In this document: positions 15,557-24,259 of the stretch, in pieces
Layout: each line of letters begins with the position of its first letter
How positions within the stretch are numbered: the stretch's first letter is position 1
NCBI GenBank assembly: GCA_900546635.1
Contig: URDS01000003.1
Span: 1-64,000 of the forward strand
Source: an uncultured Eubacteriales bacterium
GTDB lineage: Bacteria; Bacillota; Clostridia; Oscillospirales; CAG-272
Direction: 5' to 3'
DNA length: 64,000 nt
Notes under the pieces: model-generated
Told to the model about the DNA's origin: nothing
The model's database searches: none
The model's input: only the letters and a program-made list of their open reading frames with translations
Made by a program: the position numbers and the translations under genes

Positions 15557-16884
15557 GCGAAGTGTACCTCCCCGATGTCGTCGGCGGCGGGTACGGTGCG
15601 TTTTGGCGCACGCGCGCCCGGTACCGGGTGGTCAAGGGCTCGCGCGCGTCCAAAAAAAGCAAAACGGCGGCGCTCTGGTATATCTACCATCTGATGCGCC
15701 ATCCGGAGGCCAATCTCTTAGTCGTGCGGCGGACCTACCGGACGCTGGAACGCTCGGCGTTTGCCGAACTGAAGTGGGCGATTTCACGTTTCGGGGCGGA
15801 AAAGCTCTTTGAGGCCAAAACCGCGCCGCTGGAAATCACGCTCAAATCGACTGGTCAGAAAATTTTTTTCGCGGGGCTGGACGATCCGCTGAAGCTTACT
15901 TCCATGACCGTTTCGCGCGGCGTGCTCTGCTGGATGTGGATCGAGGAAGCTTTTGAGATCGACTCGGAGGAAGCGTTTGACACGCTCGACGAATCCATTC
16001 GCGGAGAGGTGCCGCCCGGCCTTTTCAAGCAGATAACGCTCACCTTTAACCCATGGAGCGACTCGCACTGGTTAAAGCGCCGCTTCTTTGACCGTCACGC
16101 CCCCGATATTTTCGCCATGACCGTCAATTACAAGGTTAACGAATGGCTGGACGCGGCGGATTTACGGGTCTTTGAGGAAATGCGCCTGCGCGACCCCGAA
16201 CGATACCGCGTTTGCGGACTGGGAGAATGGGGCGTCGGCGGCGGGCAGTTTTTCTCGGAGTTCCGGCACGACGTGCATGTCGCAGAACCCGGTCCGCTGC
16301 CCGCCGGGGCGCGGATCTACCGGAGCATTGACTACGGTTTGGACGCGCTGGCCTGTTTGTTTGTCGCGGTGGACTCGGCCGGGCGGGCGCTGGTCTTTCG
16401 CGAGGTGTACGCGCACGATCTGATCGTTTCCGAGGCGGCGGAGGCGATTCAAAACGCCTCTGCGGATTTAGACGTGTACTGCACCTTTGCGCCGCCCGAC
16501 CTCTGGTCGCGCCAAAAGGACAGCGGCAAGAGCATCGCGACGCTCTTTGCGCGCGGGGGCGTGCCGCTGTCCTGCTCGGACAACAGCCGGGTAGGCGGCT
16601 GGCTTGCGCTCAAGGAGTGGCTGAAAATTCAGCGCGCCCCCGACGGCGGCGAGGACGCGCGGATGAAGATTTTTTCAACCTGCGAAAATCTGATTCGCTG
16701 CCTGCCCTCGCTTGTGGGCGACAAAAAGCGCGTCGGCGACTGCGAGACCGAGCCGCACGAGATCACGCATCTGCCGGACGCGCTCCGCTATTTCGCGGTG
16801 ATGCAGACAAGCGCGCCGCGCGCGCAGCGCACGGTGAGCGTCCGGGATTTCACGGGGCGCGGAAGCCGGGGCAAGCGGTTTTGA
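15553..16884 (+). CDS. Phage terminase large subunit (PBSX/Terminase_3 type)
   Basis: TerL is the motor ATPase and nuclease that packages phage DNA. The 443-residue protein has a Walker A-like KGSRASKKSKTAA near residues 28-40, Walker B followed by acidic residues in CWMWIEEAFEI, the coupling region TFNPWSDSHWLKRRF, and the nuclease Asp in RSIDYGLDALACLF. A later Asp cluster (HLPDALRYFAV) is also conserved. The start is GTG overlapping the TerS stop. All catalytic motifs look intact, so the packaging motor is not obviously degraded. Confidence 0.93.
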   Translation: MSEVYLPDVVGGGYGAFWRTRARYRVVKGSRASKKSKTAALWYIYHLMRHPEANLLVVRRTYRTLERSAFAELKWAISRFGAEKLFEAKTAPLEITLKSTGQKIFFAGLDDPLKLTSMTVSRGVLCWMWIEEAFEIDSEEAFDTLDESIRGEVPPGLFKQITLTFNPWSDSHWLKRRFFDRHAPDIFAMTVNYKVNEWLDAADLRVFEEMRLRDPERYRVCGLGEWGVGGGQFFSEFRHDVHVAEPGPLPAGARIYRSIDYGLDALACLFVAVDSAGRALVFREVYAHDLIVSEAAEAIQNASADLDVYCTFAPPDLWSRQKDSGKSIATLFARGGVPLSCSDNSRVGGWLALKEWLKIQRAPDGGEDARMKIFSTCENLIRCLPSLVGDKKRVGDCETEPHEITHLPDALRYFAVMQTSAPRAQRTVSVRDFTGRGSRGKRF

Positions 16885-17170
16885 CTCTGGCGGGCGTTTT
16901 CAGCCGTGTTTGCGGCTTCGCCCCGCCCAAACCGGAATTGCCGCCCTGCCCGAACCGCACCCCGCCGCGAAACCGCGGATCCCCGCGCCGAAAAAGCCGG
17001 CGCGCAGCGCGAAAGACAACTTGACCGTCGTGCGGTCTGGGATTTCCGCGTTGAAAACGCCGCGCGCAGCGCGAAAGAAAACCCGGCAGCGCGCAGCCTG
17101 CCAAAATCCCGCGGCGGCGGGGCAAAATCGCCGCCGCCGCGGGCAAGTCCGATAAAGGAGAAAAAACAAT

Positions 17171-17350
17171 ATGAAACAAATCACGGCAAAGCCGGCAAGG
17201 CATATCTGCTCGGTGGCCTCGTGCAGAAACACCGACTGCTTCCGCGTCTCGGGCAGTCCCAATCTGCTCGGCGGCTTTTACATCTGCGCCGACTGCGCGG
17301 GGCAGATCTACAAGCTGACCCGGCCGAAAAAGGCGGCAAAGCATGACTGA
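17171..17350 (+). CDS. Tiny cysteine-rich protein between terminase and portal
   Basis: This 59-residue product has cysteines in the arrangement CSVASCRNTDC...CADC, suggesting a zinc ribbon or knuckle. AAAGGAG precedes the ATG with good spacing. It follows a 286-bp gap after terL with no other supported gene, and overlaps the next gene by 8 bp. Small zinc proteins are common in phage packaging regions; the function here is unknown. Confidence 0.7.
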   Translation: MKQITAKPARHICSVASCRNTDCFRVSGSPNLLGGFYICADCAGQIYKLTRPKKAAKHD

Positions 17351-17537
17351 GGTGCTCGGACTTGCGTTTTGCGCCGCCGTACTTTTGCTGGAGGCGCTTC
17401 ACCGCCGGGAGCGCGCCGCGCTTCTTTCCCGCCTTGACGGGGCGCGGCCGGCAAAAAAAGCAAAGCTGATGCATGCATCGGCGCACAGACGGGCGCTTGC
17501 GCGCCAGAGAGGAGGGGACGGCCATGAGTCTGTTTAA
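17343..17537 (+). CDS. Small membrane-anchored protein in phage block
   Basis: The 64-residue protein starts with a hydrophobic segment (about residues 4-17), followed by a basic tail. It overlaps the preceding gene by 8 bp and the portal gene by 14 bp, which fits translational coupling. No family is recognised, and it may be an accessory gene. Confidence 0.5.
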   Translation: MTEVLGLAFCAAVLLLEALHRRERAALLSRLDGARPAKKAKLMHASAHRRALARQRGGDGHESV

Positions 17538-19401
17538 ATTCAAAGAAAAAACCAAGCCGCGGGGCGAGTACAAGGAAGACATTCTCGCCATGATCGACGC
17601 CGAGTGCCGCCGCCGTCACACGGAGCGCAGGCCGCTTGAGCTTCGCTGGATGCTTTCGTCCAATTTTTACGCGGGGCACCAGTACTGCGACATCAATCCG
17701 TACGGCAGCGAGCTTGAGGACTACGCGCCCCCCTACGACTATATGGAGCGCGGAATCTACAACCGCATCGCGCCGCTGATCGACACGCGCATCGCCAATT
17801 TCAAGGCGCTCGATTTTTCGATGGAGGTCAGCCCCGCGACAAGCGAGCTTGCGGATTATGAAAAAAGTCTGATCGCCACGAGACTTCTCCGCCAGACGCA
17901 GTATAAATGCGATTTCCTTTCCAAAAAGGATTCCATGATTCTGTGGAGCGAGCTCTGCGGCACGGCCTTTCTGCTTTCGTGGTGGGACAAAAGCAAGGGG
18001 GACGCCTGCCGCGTCGGGGATGAGATTCTGCCGATGGGCGATCTGGATTTCGGCGTGCTCACGCCCTATGAGGTCCTGCCTGAGAGCATTTACAAGGAAA
18101 ACCTCGCCGACCAGACTTCCGTGATTCTTGAACAGGTGGTGAGCGTTTCCGAGGTGGACAGGCGGTACGGCGTGCGGGTAAAGCCTGCGCAGGTCGATTC
18201 GTATGCGCTCGGCGTTTCGCCGGGCAGCGGCGGCTTCGGCTACACGGGCGCGACTTTTTCCATCGCCTACCGCAAGCCCGAAAATTCCACCTACGTGCGC
18301 ACTTACATGGAAAAACCGAACGCGCGCTATCCCTCCGGGCGCATGATTATCGCGACGCCCGACCGCATTTTGTATTACGGGACGCTGCCGATCGACGAGT
18401 ACCCGCTGGTTATGCTGCGCTGCAAAAACGCGGCCGGGATGTTCTTCGGGCGCTCGGTCATTGAGGATCTGATTCCGCTTCAGCGCGCGTACAACGGCGT
18501 GAAGAACAAGATTCACGACTACATCCGCACGCTGGCGCTCAACCCGCTGCTTGTGCCGGAGGGCGCGGTTGAGGACATGGAGGAGCTTGCGCAGAACGGA
18601 GTCGCGCCCGGCGACATTGTTGAGTACAACCCCGACCGCGGCGAGCCGAAGCCGCTTGCGAGCGCGGATTTCCCAAGCAGTGTGTTTGAAGAGTGTCAAA
18701 ATCTGGCAAGTGAGATGGAATACGCCGCCGGACTTTCGCATCTGGGCGCGACCGGCAACCAATCTTCCGCCCTGACCAGCGCGAGCGCGATCGAGCGCCT
18801 GCGCGAGATCGACGGCATCCGGCTTGCGCTGACGGCCGACTTGATCCGCGCCGCGGTGTTGCGCGCCGGTAAAATCTGGCTGAAGCTCTACAAGGCGCAC
18901 GGAAGCTTTACGCATATCGAGCGGCTGACCGGCGCAAACGACCGGTCGGCGATGCTTGTCTGGTGCGGCGAGGATATCAATTCCTACGACATCGTGTTTG
19001 AAAGCGAAAACACGCTGCTGCACAGCGACGAAAGCCAGATCGAAGCGATCCGCAGCGGAATCGCGCTCGGCCTCTTCGAGGACGAAACGGGCAGGATCCC
19101 GCGCGGCGTGAAGAAAAAGCTGCTCTGCCGGATGCACATCGGCGACTTTGTGCGCACGCTCTACGAAGACGATCTGCAAAGCGCGGCGGCGCGGCGGGAA
19201 AACGGCGAACTGCTTTCGGGCGCGCCGCTTGCGACCGGCGCGTGCGACGACCATGAGATTCACATAGCCGAGCACCGGCGCGCCGCGCTGGAGTATTCCT
19301 ATTATAAGATGAAGCAGCGCGATCCCCGGCGCGCGCAGGCGCTGGAGGACCATATCGCCGAGCATGTAAAAATTTTCAAGGAGAAGAAGGAAAATGGATA
19401 A
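17524..19401 (+). CDS. Phage portal protein
   Basis: The portal is the dodecameric ring at the capsid vertex through which DNA enters. The 625-residue protein has the features of large portals of short-tailed phages: an N-terminal helical region with FYAGHQYCDIN, the GRSVIEDLIPLQRAYNGVKN helix, and a late AAGLSHLGATGNQSSALTSA segment. Its size exceeds siphovirus portals (about 400-500 residues) and approaches the P22-like group. AGGAGGGGACGGCC precedes the ATG at 17524. It overlaps the scaffold gene by 8 bp. Confidence 0.88.
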   Translation: MSLFKFKEKTKPRGEYKEDILAMIDAECRRRHTERRPLELRWMLSSNFYAGHQYCDINPYGSELEDYAPPYDYMERGIYNRIAPLIDTRIANFKALDFSMEVSPATSELADYEKSLIATRLLRQTQYKCDFLSKKDSMILWSELCGTAFLLSWWDKSKGDACRVGDEILPMGDLDFGVLTPYEVLPESIYKENLADQTSVILEQVVSVSEVDRRYGVRVKPAQVDSYALGVSPGSGGFGYTGATFSIAYRKPENSTYVRTYMEKPNARYPSGRMIIATPDRILYYGTLPIDEYPLVMLRCKNAAGMFFGRSVIEDLIPLQRAYNGVKNKIHDYIRTLALNPLLVPEGAVEDMEELAQNGVAPGDIVEYNPDRGEPKPLASADFPSSVFEECQNLASEMEYAAGLSHLGATGNQSSALTSASAIERLREIDGIRLALTADLIRAAVLRAGKIWLKLYKAHGSFTHIERLTGANDRSAMLVWCGEDINSYDIVFESENTLLHSDESQIEAIRSGIALGLFEDETGRIPRGVKKKLLCRMHIGDFVRTLYEDDLQSAAARRENGELLSGAPLATGACDDHEIHIAEHRRAALEYSYYKMKQRDPRRAQALEDHIAEHVKIFKEKKENG

Positions 19402-19942
19402 TCGTGAATTTCCGGCGCTCGACTTCGCAGCGCTTGCCGCTCTGCCGGAGGACGAACGCGCCGGCGCGCTCGCGGACTATGAAACGGCGGTGCGCGCCTA
19501 TGCCGAGGACACCGGAAGGTCGGACGCGGCGGATGAACTCCGGCGCGCGCGCTACGAGGCGGCAAAGTACAAGATGGCGGCGGACGCAAGCTTTGCGGAC
19601 TTCGGCGGGCGCATGGAGGCTGTCGAGCGCATTCTGGCCGAAACGCCCGCGCTCGACGCGCTCCCGGACGAGGAAAAGCTCCGCATGGCCTACTATATCG
19701 ACCGCGGGATGCAAAAGAGCGCCGAACCGACCGCAGAAGAGCTTCTCGCGGCTGTTCGCCGCTCGCCCGAAGTGATGCGGACGCTTGAAGCGTCCTTCGC
19801 GGCCGCGCTCACGGCCAAAGACGAACCGGCGCTTTTTGCCAGCGCGGGCAATTTCAGTATGCCCGCGACCGTGCGTGAAAAACCCAAAACCATAGGCGAG
19901 GCCTCCGCGCTTGCGCGCGAGGCGCTCGGACTAAAATCGTAA
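19394..19942 (+). CDS. Phage capsid scaffold-like protein
   Basis: This 182-residue protein is acidic, Ala/Glu-rich and almost entirely helical, and sits between portal and capsid. That position, composition and length fit a scaffolding protein guiding procapsid assembly. There is no visible protease domain. The identity rests on position and composition. It starts 8 bp inside the portal gene and ends 13 bp before the capsid gene. Confidence 0.7.
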   Translation: MDNREFPALDFAALAALPEDERAGALADYETAVRAYAEDTGRSDAADELRRARYEAAKYKMAADASFADFGGRMEAVERILAETPALDALPDEEKLRMAYYIDRGMQKSAEPTAEELLAAVRRSPEVMRTLEASFAAALTAKDEPALFASAGNFSMPATVREKPKTIGEASALAREALGLKS

Positions 19943-19955
19943 AGGAGAAAAAACA

Positions 19956-21173
19956 ATGGCACAAATTTTGACAAAGGTGGAAGCGATTCTCAAGGACAAG
20001 TATCAGCCCGCGCTCTGCAATCAGATCAACACGGAGCCCTCGCCCTTTCTGGAACGCATCAAAAAGGTCCCGCTGAAAAACAACACCATCAAGTGCGCCG
20101 CGCCTATAGGCATCAACGGCGGCTTCGGCTTTGGCGCGGAGGGCGTCGGCACGCCCAAGGCGGGCGCGCAGCGCTATGCCTGCTTCGAGCTTGACGCGGT
20201 TGACATGTATGTCGATCTGCAGATTTCCAACAAGACCGTCGAACTGGCCAGCAGCAACGCCTCGTCCATGATTAACGCGCTGGACGGCGAGATTCGCGGT
20301 TCGTATGCGGCCGCGAAATGGAACATCGGCCGCGCGCTCTTCGGGGACGGCAGCGGCAAGCTGGCCGCCGTCAGCGCGGCGAGCGCGGCGAGCGGCGTGA
20401 CCACGCTCACGCTTGACAGTGTGAAAAACGTGATCGAGGGACTGCGGATCGACCTGTACAACACGCCGTCCACAGGCGACCCGACGCTGACCGACGCCAA
20501 TTCGGGCAAGCGCATCATTTCGGTTGACCGCGCCGCAAAGAAGATCACGGTAGACGGCACGCTCACGCTCGGCGCAACCGGCGGATTCATCACCGTGCAG
20601 GGCAGCTACAACCGCGAGCTTTGCGGTCTCGGCGCCATCTTCACGGGCAGCAGCATCTACGGGCTTTCCAAGACCGACAATCCCTGGCTTGCGCCGACCG
20701 TCGTGGACGCGAAAAACGATCTGACCGATCTTGTGCTCTACCGCGGCGTCAAGCAGGCTAAGGATTACAAGGGCGCGTCTATCGACCTCATTATGATGGG
20801 CGACGACGCTTTCCTGGCTTACCAGGACTACATCCACACCAACAACATCACCGTAGCCGACAAATATCAGTTTATCGGCGGCGCGGTCGGATACAAGGTG
20901 CTGGTCGGTTCCAGCGAGGTCGTGATCGTCAACGAGCGCTTCGTTCCCGACGGGGAGGCCTGGGGCGTGGATACCTCCACGTTCTACCTTGAGGCGACGC
21001 CCTGGAACTTCATGGAAAAGGACGGCGGCATCTTCGTGCCGATGCCCGACACCTCGATTTTCCGCGCGCTGCTTGCCTCTTATGGCAACCTGATGTGCGA
21101 AAATCCGGGCGGCGTGGTTCGCTTTACAAACGCGGGCGCCGCGGCTTCGACGAGTAGTGGTTCGGGAACCTAA
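19956..21173 (+). CDS. Phage major capsid protein
   Basis: The 405-residue protein is placed and sized like an HK97-fold coat protein. Residues about 1-140 are typical N-terminal arm and P-domain sequence, and 250-370 contain RFVPDGEAWGVDTSTFYLEA and a conserved end. Between them, about residues 145-225 are Gly/Thr/Val-rich beta sequence (VTTLTLDSVKNVIEGLRIDL and KRIISVDRAAKKITVDGTL) that looks like an inserted domain of the kind seen in P22-like coats. A Ser/Gly/Thr tail ends the protein. AAAGGAG precedes the ATG. Confidence 0.82.
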   Translation: MAQILTKVEAILKDKYQPALCNQINTEPSPFLERIKKVPLKNNTIKCAAPIGINGGFGFGAEGVGTPKAGAQRYACFELDAVDMYVDLQISNKTVELASSNASSMINALDGEIRGSYAAAKWNIGRALFGDGSGKLAAVSAASAASGVTTLTLDSVKNVIEGLRIDLYNTPSTGDPTLTDANSGKRIISVDRAAKKITVDGTLTLGATGGFITVQGSYNRELCGLGAIFTGSSIYGLSKTDNPWLAPTVVDAKNDLTDLVLYRGVKQAKDYKGASIDLIMMGDDAFLAYQDYIHTNNITVADKYQFIGGAVGYKVLVGSSEVVIVNERFVPDGEAWGVDTSTFYLEATPWNFMEKDGGIFVPMPDTSIFRALLASYGNLMCENPGGVVRFTNAGAAASTSSGSGT

Positions 21174-21185
21174 AGGAAAGCCGAA

Positions 21186-21211
21186 CGGCTGAAGCCCGAG
21201 GGCTTCAGCCG
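21186..21211. terminator. Hairpin after the capsid gene
   Basis: CGGCTGAAGCCC and its complement pair around GAG. There is no clear T-run, so it may be a weak terminator or an mRNA-stabilising hairpin for the capsid transcript. Confidence 0.45.
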
Positions 21212-21255
21212 CAGAACAATCCGTCCCGGAAACGGAACGGCGGATTCTATAAGGA

Positions 21256-21421
21256 GTTTACAAGGCGGACATGCGCCGCTTTGTAAACACCTTACGGGCA
21301 CGCGAGCGCCGACCGTAGGAGGCGCGACGACGCGAGTGAACGTGCCCCATCGTCGCAAAACCTTGGTTTTGCGGCGGATTAAGGCGGCGCATGTCCGCCT
21401 TGTAAACATAGTTTATTTGTA
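21256..21421 (+). repeat. Dispersed intergenic repeat, copy D, inside the phage block
   Basis: This is a nearly complete element: GTTTACAAGGCGG with its inverted partner CTTTGTAAAC, the ACCTTACGGGCACGCGAGCG middle, and the palindrome GCAAAACCTTGGTTTTGC. A second CAAGGCGG-type hairpin and TAGTTTATTTGTAA end it. It occupies the 307-bp gap between the capsid and connector genes. Confidence 0.88.
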
Positions 21422-21480
21422 AATTTTTACTGTACAGGGGGCGGTGCGCCGTCCCCTGTTTTCAAAAACGGGAGGATCGT

Positions 21481-21822
21481 ATGGATCTGAAAAAATTATA
21501 CGGCGACTGCACGGTGCTGTGCGGCAGTGAACCGCCGCTCTACACATTTTTCGTGCATCTGGATATGGGGGTGCGCGCGCTGCTTGCGCGCTATCCGAAA
21601 AAGCTGCTTTTTTCGGAGGGGGAATACGCGCCGCCCGAAACGCTGTCGGACGAGCTTGGGCTGCGCGAGGAATTTTATCTGCCGCTGCTCTGTTTTGTGG
21701 CATGCAGAAACGGCGGGGACAAGGCGCTTGACAAAACCTTTTCGGAGAGCGCCGAGGCGGCCTATCTCGGTCTTTGGCGCAAGCAGGCGCGTTCGCTGCG
21801 CAGAAAGGGGGATGTTTGGTAA
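21481..21822 (+). CDS. Head-tail connector-like protein, 113 residues
   Basis: I do not recognise the family. Size and position, directly after the capsid and coupled (TAATG) to the next structural gene, suggest a head-tail connector or head-completion protein. The sequence is mixed helical with LLARYPKKLLFSEGEYAPPE and ends in a basic LRRKGDVW. GGGAGGATCGT precedes the ATG. Confidence 0.6.
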   Translation: MDLKKLYGDCTVLCGSEPPLYTFFVHLDMGVRALLARYPKKLLFSEGEYAPPETLSDELGLREEFYLPLLCFVACRNGGDKALDKTFSESAEAAYLGLWRKQARSLRRKGDVW

Positions 21823-22388
21823 TGTTTTCGGCTGATATAACGGTAGGGGAACTGCTTTCACAGGTGCAAAATGCATTTTTGCCGGCGCTGGAGATTCCAC
21901 AGGCGTATCTGCTCTGCGAATACAACGCGCTGCTCCGCGCGCTCTATCTTTCGCTGCCGGGCGGGGATGAGACCCAAAAAATTGAGGCTGCGGACGGGCT
22001 TTTGCCCATTTTGGGCTCCCCGGCGCGCGTACGCCGCGTCTTTTTCGGCGACCGAGAACTGCTTCGCGGCTCGCCCGCGCTGCTTGACGTTCTGCCCGAC
22101 TATCCGCTGTTTTGCCCCGTGTCGGGCGGACTGCGGGTTCCCTATGACGGGGAATATACACTGCTTTTGCGTTCGCTGCCCGCGGCGCTCACGTCCGCGG
22201 AGGCGGCCACGTGCGCGGTCATGCTCGAAAACGAGGATGTTCCGATGATGCGCGCCTATCTGTTTCACCGCGCCTATCTGTATGCGGCGGACGGCGCGTG
22301 CGCCAATCTCTACGGCGCGGAATACAACCGTTTGCTGGAGGAGTTCCGGCGTGTGAGGGGAGTGCTCCGATGCGCGGACGAAGATTAA
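21822..22388 (+). CDS. Structural protein, 188 residues (connector-like)
   Basis: This starts at ATG 21822, sharing one base with the upstream stop. The product is mostly helical, with no recognised domain. Its place before the large tail protein parallels the adaptor (gatekeeper) protein of short-tailed phages, but that is inference. It overlaps the next gene by 19 bp. Confidence 0.55.
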   Translation: MFSADITVGELLSQVQNAFLPALEIPQAYLLCEYNALLRALYLSLPGGDETQKIEAADGLLPILGSPARVRRVFFGDRELLRGSPALLDVLPDYPLFCPVSGGLRVPYDGEYTLLLRSLPAALTSAEAATCAVMLENEDVPMMRAYLFHRAYLYAADGACANLYGAEYNRLLEEFRRVRGVLRCADED

Positions 22389-24259
22389 ATACCGAAAAGT
22401 TGCCCGCCACAGCGCGCAAAATTCTGGAAATCACCGACTTTTCGGGACTTTGCGACCGCGGCGCCGAGACCGGGAGTCTGCTCCTCGCCGACGGGATCCG
22501 CGTGCTGTCCGAGGGCGCGCTCGCCTCAATTCTCGGCAGTGTGCAGGTGAGCGTCGGGCAGAGCACGCTGCACCCCGGTGTATATACGCTCTATGACTGC
22601 TATGACAGCGTATATGAAACGCCGGTGAATACGGATTTTATCTATCGCAACATCTGTCCGGAGGATGTCATGGCCTATTCCGAAACCGAGACGGCGGCCT
22701 CCCGCGTACTGGTCGGGGAGAATTTGCTGCCCGGAAAGACCGCGGACGGCTACCGCAATCTGCTCGGCGCGTACGCGGACGATAAGGCGTTTTACATTTT
22801 CTACGACGCGGTGCTCAACATCATCGATCATCGGCGAACCGATTCTTTTGAGTCGGTCGGAAGCGGCATCGTCGTGCAGTTTGAAAACCTCAAATCGACG
22901 ACCTCCACCTACGCCTATACCGTGCACCAGCTTTGGCTGGACATGGTTACGCCGCGCACAGGCACGGTCGTATCCAAAATGATCGGCGCGGAGCGGACGC
23001 AGTTGTTTTCGGTGCCGGTAAGCCGCGAGCGGGCGACGCTTGTGTCGGAGGACAGGCAGACCTATCGCTATGTTTCCTCCGCGTATACGCCCGATCTCGG
23101 CGCCGTCTATATTCCCCGCCCGGACACGCTGTATACCGACGATTACGCGGAACTCGGCGAGAGGCGTCCCGAATACGAGACCTACGTCGAGGGAATGACG
23201 GTTGCGCACTACCGGAAGTATCTGACGGCCATCGGCGGCACGCCGGTGGGCGGGCGCGACTATGTGTTGGTTCTGCCGACGATGCAGATTTTAACGGTGA
23301 GCGGCGGGAGCATTTCGGTAGAGGCGCCGAGGAACGATATGCCACCGATGGAGCAAGCCGTACAGCATTTCGGGCGGCTTTTCGGTATTTTCGGAACCGA
23401 GATCTACGCTTCGAGAAACGGCGACTGCACCGACTTTACGCTGCCCGCGCCCGGAAGCACGGATGCGTCGGCCGCCTGGACGGCGACGACCGCGGGCAGG
23501 GAGGGCGCGTTTACCGCGCTTGCTTCTTTTGACGGCAAAATCGTGGCGTTCACCGAAAAATCCATGCTGACCGTGGAGGGAAGCGAGCTTCCGTTTTCGC
23601 TTTCCTATGTGGGCGCGCACGGCTGCCGGTCGCAGTCGGCGCTGGCCGCATGCGGGTCGTATCTCTATTTCGTCTCGGACGCGGGCGTGATGCGGTACAA
23701 CGGCACCTCGGTGAAGTCGATTTCAAGCGACCTTTTGCCCGATTCGCTTGCGGATGCGTCGCTTTGCGCGACCGACGGGACGCTGCTGCTTTGTCTGCCG
23801 CTGTCCAAAACGATCTATATGTACGATTTGGCAAGCGAGATATGGAGCAGCCGGCGCGAGCACGAGGCGGAGATGCGTCTCTTCGGCGCGGGAAACATGG
23901 CCGCGCTCGTGTTAGAGCAAGGGCAGGGACAGCAGCTTCGGCTTGTAAACGGCGGCGCGGCGCAGTATGCGTTTGCGTTGCTTTTGGATTTTCCGCAGCG
24001 GCGGCGCATTTACAGAATTTCGCTCACTGCCGAGCTTGAAGCGGGCACGACGCTCTCGGTTTCGGGCGCGGACGGGGATGCGATGTTCTCGACCACAGGG
24101 ACGGACGGAAAGGTTCGCGCCTATTCGTTTGTGCCCCAAAATCTATATATGGAAAGCGGCGTTTTGCGCTTTTTCGGCGTGGGGCGCATCAAGCTTCACA
24201 CACTGCGGCTGGAATACGCCGAGGTTGAAAACACATTTGGGAGGTATGGCATATGCTGA
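22370..24259 (+). CDS. Large tail (nozzle-like) protein
   Basis: The 629-residue protein is beta-rich with repeated blade-like units (for example AALASFDGKIVAFTEKSMLT and GSYLYFVSDAGVMRYNGTSV), as in beta-propeller tail tube/nozzle proteins of T7- or P22-like phages. The assignment comes from position, size and blade pattern. It overlaps the fibre gene by 7 bp. The absence of a long tape-measure gene here also argues for a short tail. Confidence 0.62.
   Translation: MRGRRLNTEKLPATARKILEITDFSGLCDRGAETGSLLLADGIRVLSEGALASILGSVQVSVGQSTLHPGVYTLYDCYDSVYETPVNTDFIYRNICPEDVMAYSETETAASRVLVGENLLPGKTADGYRNLLGAYADDKAFYIFYDAVLNIIDHRRTDSFESVGSGIVVQFENLKSTTSTYAYTVHQLWLDMVTPRTGTVVSKMIGAERTQLFSVPVSRERATLVSEDRQTYRYVSSAYTPDLGAVYIPRPDTLYTDDYAELGERRPEYETYVEGMTVAHYRKYLTAIGGTPVGGRDYVLVLPTMQILTVSGGSISVEAPRNDMPPMEQAVQHFGRLFGIFGTEIYASRNGDCTDFTLPAPGSTDASAAWTATTAGREGAFTALASFDGKIVAFTEKSMLTVEGSELPFSLSYVGAHGCRSQSALAACGSYLYFVSDAGVMRYNGTSVKSISSDLLPDSLADASLCATDGTLLLCLPLSKTIYMYDLASEIWSSRREHEAEMRLFGAGNMAALVLEQGQGQQLRLVNGGAAQYAFALLLDFPQRRRIYRISLTAELEAGTTLSVSGADGDAMFSTTGTDGKVRAYSFVPQNLYMESGVLRFFGVGRIKLHTLRLEYAEVENTFGRYGIC

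Noticed and set aside
17308..19365. 685-codon open frame antisense to the portal gene
   Set aside because: The sense frame is a portal in a consistent phage gene order; this frame has no motifs or ribosome site.
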